From Boseongicola aestuarii (lineage in GTDB: Bacteria; Pseudomonadota; Alphaproteobacteria; Rhodobacterales; Rhodobacteraceae), in assembly GCF_900184815.1 (NCBI RefSeq), contig NZ_FXXQ01000001.1, forward strand, positions 1 through 64,000: a DNA stretch of 64,000 nucleotides, written 5' to 3'. Below the pieces are notes generated by a model, which worked only from the letters and a program-made list of their open reading frames with translations, searched no databases and was not told where the DNA came from. A program made the position numbers and the translations under genes. Below, one piece after another: positions 43,536 through 52,446 of this stretch (positions are counted from its first letter, which is position 1; each line of letters begins with the position of its first letter).

Positions 43536-44336
43536 ATGGTTTTGCAGCATCGCATACTGATCATCGAAGACGAGAGTGGAGTGCGCACGCTTTTGGCTGA
43601 CGTCTTCAAGGCCGGGGGCTATGATGTTTGTGCGGCAGCGACGTGGGGCGAGGCCAAGGTTTTCCTGCAGAATGAGAAAATCGATCTTGTGACTTTGGAC
43701 CTAAAACTGGGCCCGGATAACGGATTGGATATTGCGCGTCGTATCCGTGAGACTTCGCAAGTTGCCATCATCATGGTTACGGGAAGCGACGACGTTGTTG
43801 ACCGCGTTGTCGGGCTGGAACTTGGTGCCGACGACTATATCGTGAAGCCGTTTCACGTCCGTGAAGTGCTGGCGAGGGTGCGGGCGGTCTTGCGGCGCAC
43901 CGGTCTTGAGCAAGAGCCGCGCACGCCGCACGAGGTGAAACCCACCGAGACCAGGAAAAGCGAAGCCGACGAGATCCACTTTGACGGATTGGTGGCGGTG
44001 CCGAAGCGATTTGAGCTTTTTGATCGCAGTGGCGAGCTTTGCAATACAACCAGCGGTGATTTCAAGCTGTTGAGCATATTTCTGGACAATCCCAAGCGTG
44101 TTTTGTCGCGGGATCGGCTTATGGATTTGATTGGCGGTACGTCCTGGAGTCCGCTTGATCGCACGATTGATAATCAAGTAGCTCGGCTGAGAAAGAAGAT
44201 CGAGCGTAACCCGGCGGAGCCGAGGATCATCAAGACAATTCGTGGCGCGGGATACAGTTTTACCGCGGATATCCTTCCGGTTCAGTCCGATGACAGTCGA
44301 AGCAAGGCAGCCAATCTGCGCGCTAATTCCTTTTGA
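43536..44336 (+). CDS. OmpR/PhoB-family response regulator
   Basis: 266 residues. Receiver domain (about 6-120) with acidic pair ED (11-12), phospho-acceptor Asp55 in TLDLKLGPDNG and the lysine in YIVKPFHVREV. C-terminal winged helix (about 155-255) ends with DNQVARLRKKIERNPAEPRIIKTIRGAGYSF. AAGAGGA abuts the ATG at 43536, so translation may start at TTG 43542, where spacing is 6 bases. The N-terminal receiver probably takes phosphate from the adjacent hybrid kinase. Its 3' end overlaps the convergent kinase gene by 55 bases. Confidence 0.88.
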   Translation: MVLQHRILIIEDESGVRTLLADVFKAGGYDVCAAATWGEAKVFLQNEKIDLVTLDLKLGPDNGLDIARRIRETSQVAIIMVTGSDDVVDRVVGLELGADDYIVKPFHVREVLARVRAVLRRTGLEQEPRTPHEVKPTETRKSEADEIHFDGLVAVPKRFELFDRSGELCNTTSGDFKLLSIFLDNPKRVLSRDRLMDLIGGTSWSPLDRTIDNQVARLRKKIERNPAEPRIIKTIRGAGYSFTADILPVQSDDSRSKAANLRANSF

Positions 44337-45829
44337 TGATAAGGCTTGTGCAGGATCTCGAATTGTTGGGATGATCGCATCTTGCTGGTGATGACGTCGC
44401 TGGCGTAACCTGACGTAAGCAGTATGGCAATTTTGGGAAACTTCACCCGAATTTTTGATGCCAGATCATGACCGTTCAGGGATCCAGGCATGACGATGTC
44501 GGAGAAGACCAGATCGACGTTTTCCGTTTCATTGAGGATGCGCCAGGCACTGTCGCCGTCGTTTGCGACTATGATTTCATAGCCTAGGGCACGGAGCCGT
44601 TCTTCGGAAATCTGTCGAACTTTGGGGTTGTCTTCGACCAGAAGAACGGTCTCGCCGTTGCCCTTGTCAATGACGTTTTCGGGTTTAAGCGGGCGCGACA
44701 AATCACTTGCCCCTGATGGTTCAGTGAGGGCCGGGAAGTAGAGGCCGAAACTGGTGCCGTGACCGACTTCGCTGTAAAGTGTGATATGGCCGCCGGATTG
44801 GCGAACGAAGCCGTAAACCATAGCCAGACCAAGTCCGGTTCCGCTCTTGTCGGCTTTGGTTGTGAAGAAGGGCTCGAAAGCGCGACGCTGGCTCTCGGGT
44901 GTCATGCCTTCACCATCGTCGCTCACCATGAGTCGGACATAGCGACCGGGTTTGACGTCTGTTTCTTGCGCCATGTAGGCGTCATCGATTTCGATCTCGT
45001 CGATCTGAAACAGGAGCCTTCCGCCGTCCGGCATGGCGTCGCGCGCATTTACCGCGAGATTGACCAGTGCCGAGCCAAACTGGATGGGATCGATCAGAAC
45101 TCGGCTTGTGTCATCGAGAAAGTCGCTCTTGATGGAATAGTTTTCACCCAGCGTTCGACGCAAAAGATCAAGCGTGTGGCGGCAGATGTGACCCAAATCG
45201 GCAGGCTCGGGGTTTAGGGTTCCCTTGCGCGCAAAGATCATAAGGCGCGAGGTCAGTTCCGAACCCATTTCGGCGGCTGCAATCGCGTTTTTCAGGTATT
45301 CCGCGGTATTTTCGTCGAGTTCCCTCAGGCCTGCCAGCTCGAGGTTGCCAATGACAACAGTCAGTATGTTATTGAAATCATGTGAGATGCCGCCCGTCAT
45401 ATGGCCGATTGCGTCAAGTCTCATGGTGCGTGAGAGAGCCTCTTCGCTGGCGGTGCGGCGGGTCAGATCGTGCAAGATGGCTACGAAAAGGGCACTGTTG
45501 CCGGACTTGGCTTCACCGATTGACAGGTGGAGTGGAAAGGTTCGCCCGGAGCGGTGCATTCCTTCGACGTCACGCCCGGTTCCGATGATTTTTGCCTCAC
45601 CGCCTTTGAGGTAGCGTGTCATGAACGCGTCGTGTTCGGCAGCAATCGCGTTCGGCATCAGATCACCGACGTTGTGACCCAGTAGGCCGCCTTCTTCATA
45701 CCCGAACATGCTGTGCGCGGCGTGGTTCGCTTGCACGATGTTCCCAACGTCATCCGAAACCACAATTGCATCTACTGCGGCACTCATTATTGCGTTCAGC
45801 AAGTCGCTGTCTGTCGTGTCTTTCGACAT
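44282..45829 (-). CDS. hybrid sensor histidine kinase with FixL-like PAS domain
   Basis: 515 residues, no membrane segment. PAS domain (about 8-125) contains EHDAFMTRYL...IIGTGRDVEG...RSGRTFPLHLSIGE, closely like rhizobial FixL. His66 and Arg86 are 20 residues apart, matching the FixL haem ligand His200 and oxygen-sensing Arg220; FixL His214 is Lys here. The kinase part has the phospho-histidine in GGISHDFNN (about 153) and an ATPase domain with NLAVNARDAMP and GTGLGLAMVYG. A C-terminal receiver (about 395-510) has its Asp in VFSDIVMPG. GGAGCCGCC precedes the ATG. Soluble, probably oxygen- or redox-sensing. It overlaps the response regulator tail to tail. Confidence 0.85.
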   Translation of the reverse strand: MSKDTTDSDLLNAIMSAAVDAIVVSDDVGNIVQANHAAHSMFGYEEGGLLGHNVGDLMPNAIAAEHDAFMTRYLKGGEAKIIGTGRDVEGMHRSGRTFPLHLSIGEAKSGNSALFVAILHDLTRRTASEEALSRTMRLDAIGHMTGGISHDFNNILTVVIGNLELAGLRELDENTAEYLKNAIAAAEMGSELTSRLMIFARKGTLNPEPADLGHICRHTLDLLRRTLGENYSIKSDFLDDTSRVLIDPIQFGSALVNLAVNARDAMPDGGRLLFQIDEIEIDDAYMAQETDVKPGRYVRLMVSDDGEGMTPESQRRAFEPFFTTKADKSGTGLGLAMVYGFVRQSGGHITLYSEVGHGTSFGLYFPALTEPSGASDLSRPLKPENVIDKGNGETVLLVEDNPKVRQISEERLRALGYEIIVANDGDSAWRILNETENVDLVFSDIVMPGSLNGHDLASKIRVKFPKIAILLTSGYASDVITSKMRSSQQFEILHKPYHQKELARRLAALLRLSSD

Positions 45830-46136
45830 GGCGGCTCCGTTTCATCCCTGCCGATCTGACAACGTTGCAGTTGCTCATGCAAGGTTTTGTCGAAGTCCTG
45901 CGACGGGCTTGCTTGTTTGGTGGTACGCCAGTCGACGGAGCAATTCGCGGCGATGCGTTGAGTGTTGGTCATCTGCAGTAACCGTATTTCTGGAAACCTT
46001 TTCGGGCTTATAGGTAGTCGAACCCCGCATCGATGCGCGCTCAGATTTTGAAGGAACATCAGACCCCTCCCTTATTGCTGATTTCGACTTTACGTGGAAT
46101 TACCTGTTCAAAATTGACAAACCTCAATTCGGTTTT
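45830..46136. other. gap between kinase and VIT1 genes
   Basis: About 307 bases with no convincing gene. It should hold the kinase promoter. The only feature seen is a weak FNR-like site at 46114-46127. Confidence 0.5.
46114..46127. promoter_or_regulatory. possible FNR/FixK-like box
   Basis: TTGAC-AAAC-CTCAA, 8 of 10 matches. It lies just past the VIT1 stop and about 290 bp before the kinase start, outside the usual spacing, so it is less convincing than the others. Confidence 0.35.
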
Positions 46137-46850
46137 TCAGATCTGGAACGCGAGACCAACGACGTAGGCGACAAGGGCGGCGATCGAGCCGATCAGCAGG
46201 GTTTCGAGACCCGAGCGCCACCACGGTGACAGTGACCAACGGCTTTTGATCGCACCGATGGCGAAAAACGTCGCGAGCGTTGCTCCGACGGATATCTCGA
46301 AGGGTTGCTGGAGGCTGAGGAGAAACGGCGCGAGTGGCACGCTTCCGGCAAGGATAAAGGCAAAGAAGGTTACGAAAGCCAGACGCCAAGGGTTAGGGGG
46401 ATCGCGAGGCAGACCGTATTCCTCGGTCAGCATGATATCGATCCACTTCTGTTTTTGGCTGGCTATTTCCGCGACCGCGCTTTCAAGGATCGTGCCGGTC
46501 AATCCACGCTGAAGCAGGATTTCACGAAGCTCGGCCTTTTCGCCGTCAGGGAATTTGCGAATGTGGCGTTCCTCGACCGCGATGATGCGTTTTCTGTCAT
46601 CAATATCGGCTTTTGTGCCAGCGAAATTGCCAGCGGCCATGGAGAATCCGTCGGCAAGTATATTTGCGCATCCAAGCACCACGATCACCGAGTTCGGCAA
46701 CCCCGCACCCGCGACGCCGGCAACAATGGCTAGAGTCGTGACCGCTCCGTCAATGCCTCCGTAGACCGCGTCTCGCAGAAAACCCGCGGCTTTGCCGGGG
46801 GCGAGGCGGGCCTTGATGTCTTCGGGACTGTGATCGTGGTCTTCTGGCAT
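46137..46850 (-). CDS. VIT1/CCC1-family iron or manganese transporter
   Basis: About 237 residues. Five predicted membrane helices with the VIT1 signatures FLRDAVYGGIDGAVTTLAIVAGVAG (about 21-45) and GCANILADGFSMAAGNF (about 55-72), a cytoplasmic acidic loop (about 80-150) with EERHIRKFPDGEKAELREILLQRG, and C-terminal helices. It moves Fe2+ or Mn2+, usually out of the cytoplasm. ATG 46850 is chosen; an upstream in-frame start at 46964 would cross the divergent promoter. An FNR-like box sits about 41 bp upstream. Confidence 0.85.
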   Translation of the reverse strand: MPEDHDHSPEDIKARLAPGKAAGFLRDAVYGGIDGAVTTLAIVAGVAGAGLPNSVIVVLGCANILADGFSMAAGNFAGTKADIDDRKRIIAVEERHIRKFPDGEKAELREILLQRGLTGTILESAVAEIASQKQKWIDIMLTEEYGLPRDPPNPWRLAFVTFFAFILAGSVPLAPFLLSLQQPFEISVGATLATFFAIGAIKSRWSLSPWWRSGLETLLIGSIAALVAYVVGLAFQI

Positions 46851-46884
46851 GTTTCTTAAGTGGCGCAGATGGCGGCGTTTGGCT

Positions 46885-46898
46885 TTGAGCAAGATCAA
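46885..46898. promoter_or_regulatory. FNR/FixK-like box, VIT1/CaCA divergent promoter
   Basis: TTGAG-CAAG-ATCAA, 9 of 10 matches. It is midway between the two start codons, about 41 bp from each, so leaders would be very short. Confidence 0.65.
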
Positions 46899-46932
46899 AC
46901 GCTTTTTGTTCCGGCATTTTAGCTGTGTTCTC

Positions 46933-47970
46933 ATGGAAGGTTCCGAAGCAACGCTTGCGGCCAATCTTGGCGCGTTTGCCGTCTCGGCGGCGGTGGTCTG
47001 GTATGCCGGGTCGCGGCTAGCATACCTATCGGACGCATTGTCTGATCGGTTGCATCTTGCGAAATCGCTTGTCGGACTGCTGTTTCTGTCGCTTGCGACG
47101 TCGCTTCCCGAAGTTGCGACGACGCTGACGGGGGCGGTTCAGCAAAACAGCGATCTGGTGCTCAACAATCTGTTTGGAGGGATCGCGCTTCAGACGGCAA
47201 TTCTGGCGATGTCCGATTTTTGGGCAACGCGTTCGATCACGAGTTATCCGCGAAAGGCCAATCATGCTCTTGAGGCGATGCTTGTGGTTTTGCTGCTGTC
47301 GATTGTGCTGATTTTCACGCAGCTTGGAGAGCGGATCTCACTGGCTGAGGTTGGGCTTGGAAGTGTGATTGTGGCGGCTGTTTATGGCGGTGCCATTGCG
47401 CTGTTGCGCTGGTATGACGATGCCAGCGACTGGGTGCCCGTTGATCTGCCGGATCCCGATCCTTTGCCGTTTCCAGCGCCGACGGGTCTGCGCGAGGAAA
47501 GTCTGCGCGCTTTGTTCTGGCATACGGCTTTGGCAGTTCTGCTGATTCTGGTCTTTGGTCTTGCGCTGGTTCTTCTTGCCGACCGGATAGCGGAGCAATC
47601 GGGGCTTGGGACCAGCTTTGTCGGCGTCACGCTTTTGGCGGGGGCAACGTCATTGCCTGAGCTGACAACGAGCCTGACGGCGGTGCGGATCGGTGCCTAT
47701 ACAATGGCAATTTCCAATATTTTCGGCAGCAACCTCATAATGGTCGTGCTGATTTTTCCGGCCGATCTGTTGTATCGAAAGTCTCCGATATTGAATGATG
47801 CGTCGCTGACGGTCGATCTGTCGCTTACCTTCGGAATTCTGGTTACGACGATATACCTCATTGGATTGATTGTTCGCCGCAAGCCACGCGTCGGGCGGGT
47901 CGGGCTGGATTCAGTGCTTGTGCTGATTTGCTTTGCGACCAGCCTCTGGGTCTATTATCTGGCGCGCTGA
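46933..47970 (+). CDS. Na+/Ca2+ exchanger family protein (CaCA)
   Basis: About 345 residues, two five-helix repeats. Alpha motifs: SLATSLPEVATTLTGAVQQNSDLVLNNLFGG (about 64-94) and AGATSLPELTTSLTAVRIGAYTMAISNIFGSN (about 236-267). It exchanges cations, probably Ca2+. ATG 46933 (MEGSEATLAANLGAF) is chosen because the longer frame from 46849 would overlap the VIT1 start and add a basic tail. Its stop overlaps the convergent P-type ATPase by 16 bases. Confidence 0.82.
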   Translation: MEGSEATLAANLGAFAVSAAVVWYAGSRLAYLSDALSDRLHLAKSLVGLLFLSLATSLPEVATTLTGAVQQNSDLVLNNLFGGIALQTAILAMSDFWATRSITSYPRKANHALEAMLVVLLLSIVLIFTQLGERISLAEVGLGSVIVAAVYGGAIALLRWYDDASDWVPVDLPDPDPLPFPAPTGLREESLRALFWHTALAVLLILVFGLALVLLADRIAEQSGLGTSFVGVTLLAGATSLPELTTSLTAVRIGAYTMAISNIFGSNLIMVVLIFPADLLYRKSPILNDASLTVDLSLTFGILVTTIYLIGLIVRRKPRVGRVGLDSVLVLICFATSLWVYYLAR

Positions 47971-50531
47971 GACATGAAATAGCCGAGCGTCTTGACAAGT
48001 TCCGGAACGATAAGGAGCGGCAAGCCAAGGACCGCAATCATGGCCCATTGATCCCATCCGATCGCGACCGTATGGAGCAGTTGCTGCAGCGGCGGCCAGT
48101 AGATTGCGAGGACCTGCGCGGCCATTGTTACGACAAAGGCAACCAGGAGCAGAGGATTGGAGAGCCAGCCGATACGCCAGCACGGCAAGTGAAGCGAGCG
48201 GAACGCAAAGACGCTGACTTTTTCGAATGTCACCATGGCAGTAAATGCGGTTGTGCGTGCAATCTCGACACCGCTGTCAAGAAGCGTGCTGAATATCCAG
48301 TAGCTTGCCGTGCCGGTGTAAAGTCCGAAAAGGCAGATCAGAGTCACTCCGCCGATGCCGAGAATGGCTTGGTCCTTTTTGCGTGGCGGGTTTTCCATTT
48401 GGTCGGGTTCGGATTTCTCCAGCCCGAGCGCCACGGCCGTAACGCCGTCAGTGACAAGGTTCATCCACAGGATTTGCGTTGCCAGAAAGATCAGTGGTCC
48501 ACCGATCGCGATGTTGACGACAAGCGCGACGATTTCGCCGGCATTCGATGACAGAAGGTAGCGTACGAATTTTCGGATATTCGAGAATTGCCGCCGGCCT
48601 TCGCCGATAGCGGCGACGATGGTCGCGAAATTGTCGTCCAAAAGAACAAGGTCGGCGGCTTCGCGCGCGACGTCCGTGCCGCGGATTCCCATGGCGATGC
48701 CAATATCGGCCTGTTTCAGGGCAGGGGCATCGTTTACCCCGTCGCCCGTCATGGCGACGATATGATTTTTGGCCTGCAAGACCGATACCACGCGCATTTT
48801 GTCGGCCGGGCGGGTGCGAGCGAGGATTATGTCCTCGTGGAGACGTTCTGCCAGAGCCGTATCGTCGATCTGATCGAGATCCTTGCCGGTCAGGATGGTT
48901 TTTACTGAAAGCCCGACCTGGCCCGCGATCGCGCGCGCGGTGACCGGGCTGTCGCCGGTGATCATCATCACGCGGATGCTGGCCGATCGCGCAGAGCTGA
49001 TCGCGTCGCGCACTTCCGGGCGTGGCGGGTCGATGAGACCGACGAGGCCCAGAAAGGTCATGTCGGTTTCCATGATGGTCTGGTCCGACGTCTGGCGTTC
49101 GGCAAAGGCCATGACGCGCAGCCCATCGCCAGCCATTGCCTCGTAGGCTTGCCGGATGGACGCGAGGTCTTCGGCGCTGAGACGTTTGGTGCCAGTGGGC
49201 GTGCGAAGCTGCGTCGAAACCGAAAGAACTGCCTCCGGTGCGCCCTTCATCAGTATTTCGGAGTCCTCGTCGGTGCGGACCAGCACGCTCATTCTTTTGC
49301 GGTCACTGTCAAAGGGTATTTCGGAAACGACGGTGTTCTCGCCCGCAGGGGGGTGCCAGCCCTTGAAAGCGAGGGTCAGCAAGGCACCTTCGGTCGGAGA
49401 GCCGGTCATGGTCCAGCCGTCCGTTCCCCGCCGCAAATTGGCATGGGTGCAGGTCGCGGCGATCTTCAGGATTTCGCCGAGATAGACGTCATCGCGCGAT
49501 CGCACGCGCCTTTTATCGCTGTCTTCGACGTGGCCTGCCGGATCATAGCCTGTTCCGGTGACGGAATATGTCTGTTCCGGCGTCCAGATGCGGGTGGCGG
49601 TCATCTTGTTTTCGGTCAGAGTGCCCGTCTTGTCGGTGCAGATGACCGACGCCGCACCAAGGGTTTCGATTGCCTGCAGACGACGCGCCAGCGCGTTTTG
49701 TCGCACCATGGCCGCGGCACCGAGGGCAAGCGTGATGGTCACGACCGCTGGCAGGCCTTCGGGCACGATCGCCACGGCAAGAGATAGGCCGGTCATCAGC
49801 ATTTCGCTCAGGTCGCGACCCAGCGAAATACCGAGAACCGATATCGCGCCCGCAATCACAAGCGCCGTCATACCAAGCTGAGACGCGAGCCTGCCCAGAT
49901 GTTTCTGGAGATGCGTTTTTTTGGTGTCGATGCTGCCGGTCAATTCAGCGATATGGCCGAATTCCGTTTCTGAGCCGATTGCTGTGACGAAGGCTTCGGC
50001 GTGCCCTGCGACGATGGCCGTGCCGGTAAAGAGCTTCGGGCTCTTGATGTTTTTGCCGACGGCGACGGATTCACCCGTCAGCACACTTTCGTCGACGGAT
50101 AGTCCCACACAGTCGGATACGGTCGCGTCGGCTGGAATCGTATCGCCCGCCTGAAGCACAAGAAGGTCTCCGGGCACAAGTTCGCGCGACGCAATCACCA
50201 TTTCTTGGCCGTCCCGGATGACCATTGCCTTTGGTGAAAGCATCGTCTTGAGGGCAGCCAGTGCAGTTTCCGCGCGCCATTCCTGAATGAAACCCAATGC
50301 GGCGTTGAGCGCGATCACCAACCCGATTGCCATGGCATCGGTCCAGTTACCAAGCACAATCGCGACGCCGGCTGCAACGAACAGAATGAAAATCAGAAAA
50401 CTCGAGAATTGTCGGATCAGGATCGCGAATGGGCCGGAACTGGTAGTGTCGGGCAAGCTGTTCCAACCAGAGCGGGCGCGGATGTCTTCCACTTGGTCTA
50501 GCGTCAGTCCGCGTCGCAGGCCTTGGGGCAC
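47955..50531 (-). CDS. P2-type cation ATPase (Ca2+-ATPase-like)
   Basis: 858 residues. Motifs: actuator LTGES (about 153), transmembrane helix 4 VPEGLPAVVTI (about 257), phosphorylation site DKTGTLTENKM (about 296), KGAPE, and hinge MTGDGVNDAPALKQADIGIAMG (about 594-615). PEGL in helix 4 indicates the P2 class (Ca2+, Na+/K+ or H+ related) rather than heavy-metal P1B. GTG at 50531 is the start, with GGAGG upstream; an ATG two bases away is out of frame. N-terminal cation ATPase domain begins GLTLDQVEDIRARSGWNSLP. It is divergent from phasin with a perfect FNR-type box between. Confidence 0.9.
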   Translation of the reverse strand: MPQGLRRGLTLDQVEDIRARSGWNSLPDTTSSGPFAILIRQFSSFLIFILFVAAGVAIVLGNWTDAMAIGLVIALNAALGFIQEWRAETALAALKTMLSPKAMVIRDGQEMVIASRELVPGDLLVLQAGDTIPADATVSDCVGLSVDESVLTGESVAVGKNIKSPKLFTGTAIVAGHAEAFVTAIGSETEFGHIAELTGSIDTKKTHLQKHLGRLASQLGMTALVIAGAISVLGISLGRDLSEMLMTGLSLAVAIVPEGLPAVVTITLALGAAAMVRQNALARRLQAIETLGAASVICTDKTGTLTENKMTATRIWTPEQTYSVTGTGYDPAGHVEDSDKRRVRSRDDVYLGEILKIAATCTHANLRRGTDGWTMTGSPTEGALLTLAFKGWHPPAGENTVVSEIPFDSDRKRMSVLVRTDEDSEILMKGAPEAVLSVSTQLRTPTGTKRLSAEDLASIRQAYEAMAGDGLRVMAFAERQTSDQTIMETDMTFLGLVGLIDPPRPEVRDAISSARSASIRVMMITGDSPVTARAIAGQVGLSVKTILTGKDLDQIDDTALAERLHEDIILARTRPADKMRVVSVLQAKNHIVAMTGDGVNDAPALKQADIGIAMGIRGTDVAREAADLVLLDDNFATIVAAIGEGRRQFSNIRKFVRYLLSSNAGEIVALVVNIAIGGPLIFLATQILWMNLVTDGVTAVALGLEKSEPDQMENPPRKKDQAILGIGGVTLICLFGLYTGTASYWIFSTLLDSGVEIARTTAFTAMVTFEKVSVFAFRSLHLPCWRIGWLSNPLLLVAFVVTMAAQVLAIYWPPLQQLLHTVAIGWDQWAMIAVLGLPLLIVPELVKTLGYFMSQRAR

Positions 50532-50589
50532 ATGAGCCTCCGTCTTCGATTGTGACTTTGACGATTAGTGCGTTGTGTCATGCGCCGAC

Positions 50590-50603
50590 TTGATAATGAT
50601 CAA
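50590..50603. promoter_or_regulatory. perfect FNR/FixK box, P-type ATPase/phasin promoter
   Basis: TTGAT-AATG-ATCAA, 10 of 10. The centre is 68 bp before the phasin start codon and about 66 bp before the ATPase start codon, so one dimer could serve both promoters. Confidence 0.85.
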
Positions 50604-50664
50604 AAGGCGGACTGTTGAGCTGTGCCAGAATGACCGAGAAGGGATGATACGGAGGAAGGTTCGC

Positions 50665-51000
50665 ATGGGAAAGAAAGGATCTACTGCGCAAACGGCATAT
50701 CCGAATGGCGCTCTTGAGGCGGTCCTGAAAATGCAACGTGCCGGTTTCGGCGGCATCGTCGGCGCGCAAATCGCCTGGTTGGAAAGCCTCGGCGACATTG
50801 GCGCGGAAGTCGCGGAGTTCGTGACCGACCGCATCAAGGAAGACGTGAAGTTTCAGCGCGAGATTCTGGAGTGCGAGGACTTGGATGAGGCGCGCAGTCT
50901 TCAAAGCGCGTTTATCCGGAAAGCCGTCAATCAGTACCAGGCCGAGACTGGCAAACTTACAAGCATGAGCCTCAATGCGCTTAAGGTTTCGCACGACTAA
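50665..51000 (+). CDS. phasin-family protein
   Basis: 111 residues, helical. The region WLESLGDIGAEVAEFVTDRIKEDVKFQREILECEDLDEARSLQSAFIRKAVNQYQAETGKL is typical of phasin_2-like proteins that coat polyhydroxyalkanoate granules or act as stress helices. GGAGGAAGG precedes ATG 50665. No PHA synthase is in the window, so the granule link is from family knowledge only. A terminator follows. Confidence 0.85.
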   Translation: MGKKGSTAQTAYPNGALEAVLKMQRAGFGGIVGAQIAWLESLGDIGAEVAEFVTDRIKEDVKFQREILECEDLDEARSLQSAFIRKAVNQYQAETGKLTSMSLNALKVSHD

Positions 51001-51063
51001 GGTGCGGGTAGAGATCCGGATGTGTTTGATCCGGTTTGTTGGTGAGTATCGTAGTGGGTGAAT

Positions 51064-51097
51064 GGCGAGGCTTCCCAGGAGCCTCGCCCCTTTTTTT
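51064..51097 (+). terminator. rho-independent terminator after phasin
   Basis: GGCGAGGCT pairs with AGCCTCGCC around a 7-base loop, followed by CC and seven T residues. The gap to the convergent antiporter gene is short, so it may act for phasin only. Confidence 0.9.
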
Positions 51098-51128
51098 ATA
51101 GGTTGGCGGCGTGGCTTTTTCTGGAGAA

Positions 51129-52277
51129 CTAGTCGGGCGAGTGTGCGTGACGGACGGCCCAGAGCGTCAGGACGGGGCCGAAAAGCTCGAACGCAATCGT
51201 GGTGCCGATCGTCAGGGCGATGATCTGACCGGCGTGTTCGGGCAGGGCGCGAGCTGCGACGAGGGCCATTCCGACTGCAACACCTGCCTGAGGCAAAAGG
51301 GCAATTCCGTAGAGAGGTCGGCTTTGAGTTGGCGCACCGCTCAGAATTGCTCCAAGCCATCCTCCGACAATGCGCGCCGTGATCCGCAAACCAATGTAGA
51401 CAAGGCCGATCAGACCGACGTCGGCAAGGGCGGCGATATCAAGCGAGGCGCCAGCGAGTAAAAAGAATAGGATCATGAACGGCCACTGGATATGTTCGAT
51501 TTCGTGGAAGGCGCGCTCGTGATGGGATGCCATGTTCACGATAATGGCGCCGGCTGTCATGCCTGCGATCAGGAAGGACACCTCGGCCCAAAGCGCGAGG
51601 CCGGCCGTCAGGAAGACAAGTGAAAGGGCCTCGATCTCAAGGGGTTGACCGCCTGAGATACGTCCAGTCAGAAAGGCTCCGGGCAGGCCGACGGCGGCAC
51701 CCAGAAGCAATGCGCCGCCGATCTCGGTGAGAACAGATATTTCGTTGACATGACCGTTTCCGGCTGCCGCGAAACTGAGGCAAAGGCTGAACGCGATAAG
51801 GCCCCATGCGTCATCGACGGCGACGATCCCTTCAAGAGTGCGCGTGAATTCGTTCGCGATGCCGGATTGGCGAATGACGTCTGTCGTTGCGGCAGGTGCG
51901 GTTGCGGAAGCGATTGCCGACAAGACGATTGCCAGTTTGGGATCGACCCCCAAGAGGATCAGCCCGGCCGCCACAACCAGCAACGTCGCCAGAACGATTG
52001 TCAATGAAATGACGATAATCCGTCGGCCGGTTATGCGCAGGTCTCTGATGCGAAGGGCACCCCCGAGAAGGAAGGCGACAAACGTCAGGGCGGTAACCGA
52101 CAGGAATTCATATGCCCCCGTCACGGGCGCGGGGATGATCCCCAGATAGCCCGCGAGCAATCCGCAAAGCAGTAGAAGCGTCACCCGAGGAATGCGGGTT
52201 CGGTGACCCAATTGGTCTGCACCAAGACCAACAATGAACATTGCACCCAGCGTGAGAAAAAGAATTTCGGTTTCCAT
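51129..52277 (-). CDS. CPA2-type cation:proton antiporter
   Basis: About 382 residues, 11-13 membrane helices. It has Asp-Asp in the middle of the protein (EGIVAVDDAWGLIAFSL, about 150-166), the ion-site pair of NhaA/NapA-like antiporters, and SAIASATAPAATTDVI (about 121-136). It exchanges Na+ or K+ for H+. ATG 52277 has GGAGCCCTC upstream. It is divergent from an unknown gene with an FNR-like box in the gap. It lacks the C-terminal RCK/TrkA-N domain of KefB. Confidence 0.85.
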   Translation of the reverse strand: METEILFLTLGAMFIVGLGADQLGHRTRIPRVTLLLLCGLLAGYLGIIPAPVTGAYEFLSVTALTFVAFLLGGALRIRDLRITGRRIIVISLTIVLATLLVVAAGLILLGVDPKLAIVLSAIASATAPAATTDVIRQSGIANEFTRTLEGIVAVDDAWGLIAFSLCLSFAAAGNGHVNEISVLTEIGGALLLGAAVGLPGAFLTGRISGGQPLEIEALSLVFLTAGLALWAEVSFLIAGMTAGAIIVNMASHHERAFHEIEHIQWPFMILFFLLAGASLDIAALADVGLIGLVYIGLRITARIVGGWLGAILSGAPTQSRPLYGIALLPQAGVAVGMALVAARALPEHAGQIIALTIGTTIAFELFGPVLTLWAVRHAHSPD

Positions 52278-52375
52278 GAGGGCTCCAAAGGTCGGCTGGC
52301 CGGGCTCTGCTGGCTTTTGGTCAAATGGTGCGCAGCCTTGAAGGCCAGTTAGAACGCAAACCAACCCTGCTTGGA

Positions 52376-52389
52376 TTGAGCGAGATCAA
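52376..52389. promoter_or_regulatory. FNR/FixK-like box, antiporter/unknown divergent promoter
   Basis: TTGAG-CGAG-ATCAA, 9 of 10. The centre is 64 bp before the rightward start (52447) and about 105 bp before the antiporter start. Confidence 0.7.
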
Positions 52390-52446
52390 CTTGCGCCGTG
52401 AGGAAAGGCATATTGTGTGGGTGGCGTGCCGATGAGGGAGGCTGCG

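Noticed and set aside
46849-46932. N-terminal extension of the second CaCA exchanger
   Set aside because: It would overlap the VIT1 start and the FNR-like box and has a basic, non-conserved sequence. ATG 46933 is preferred.
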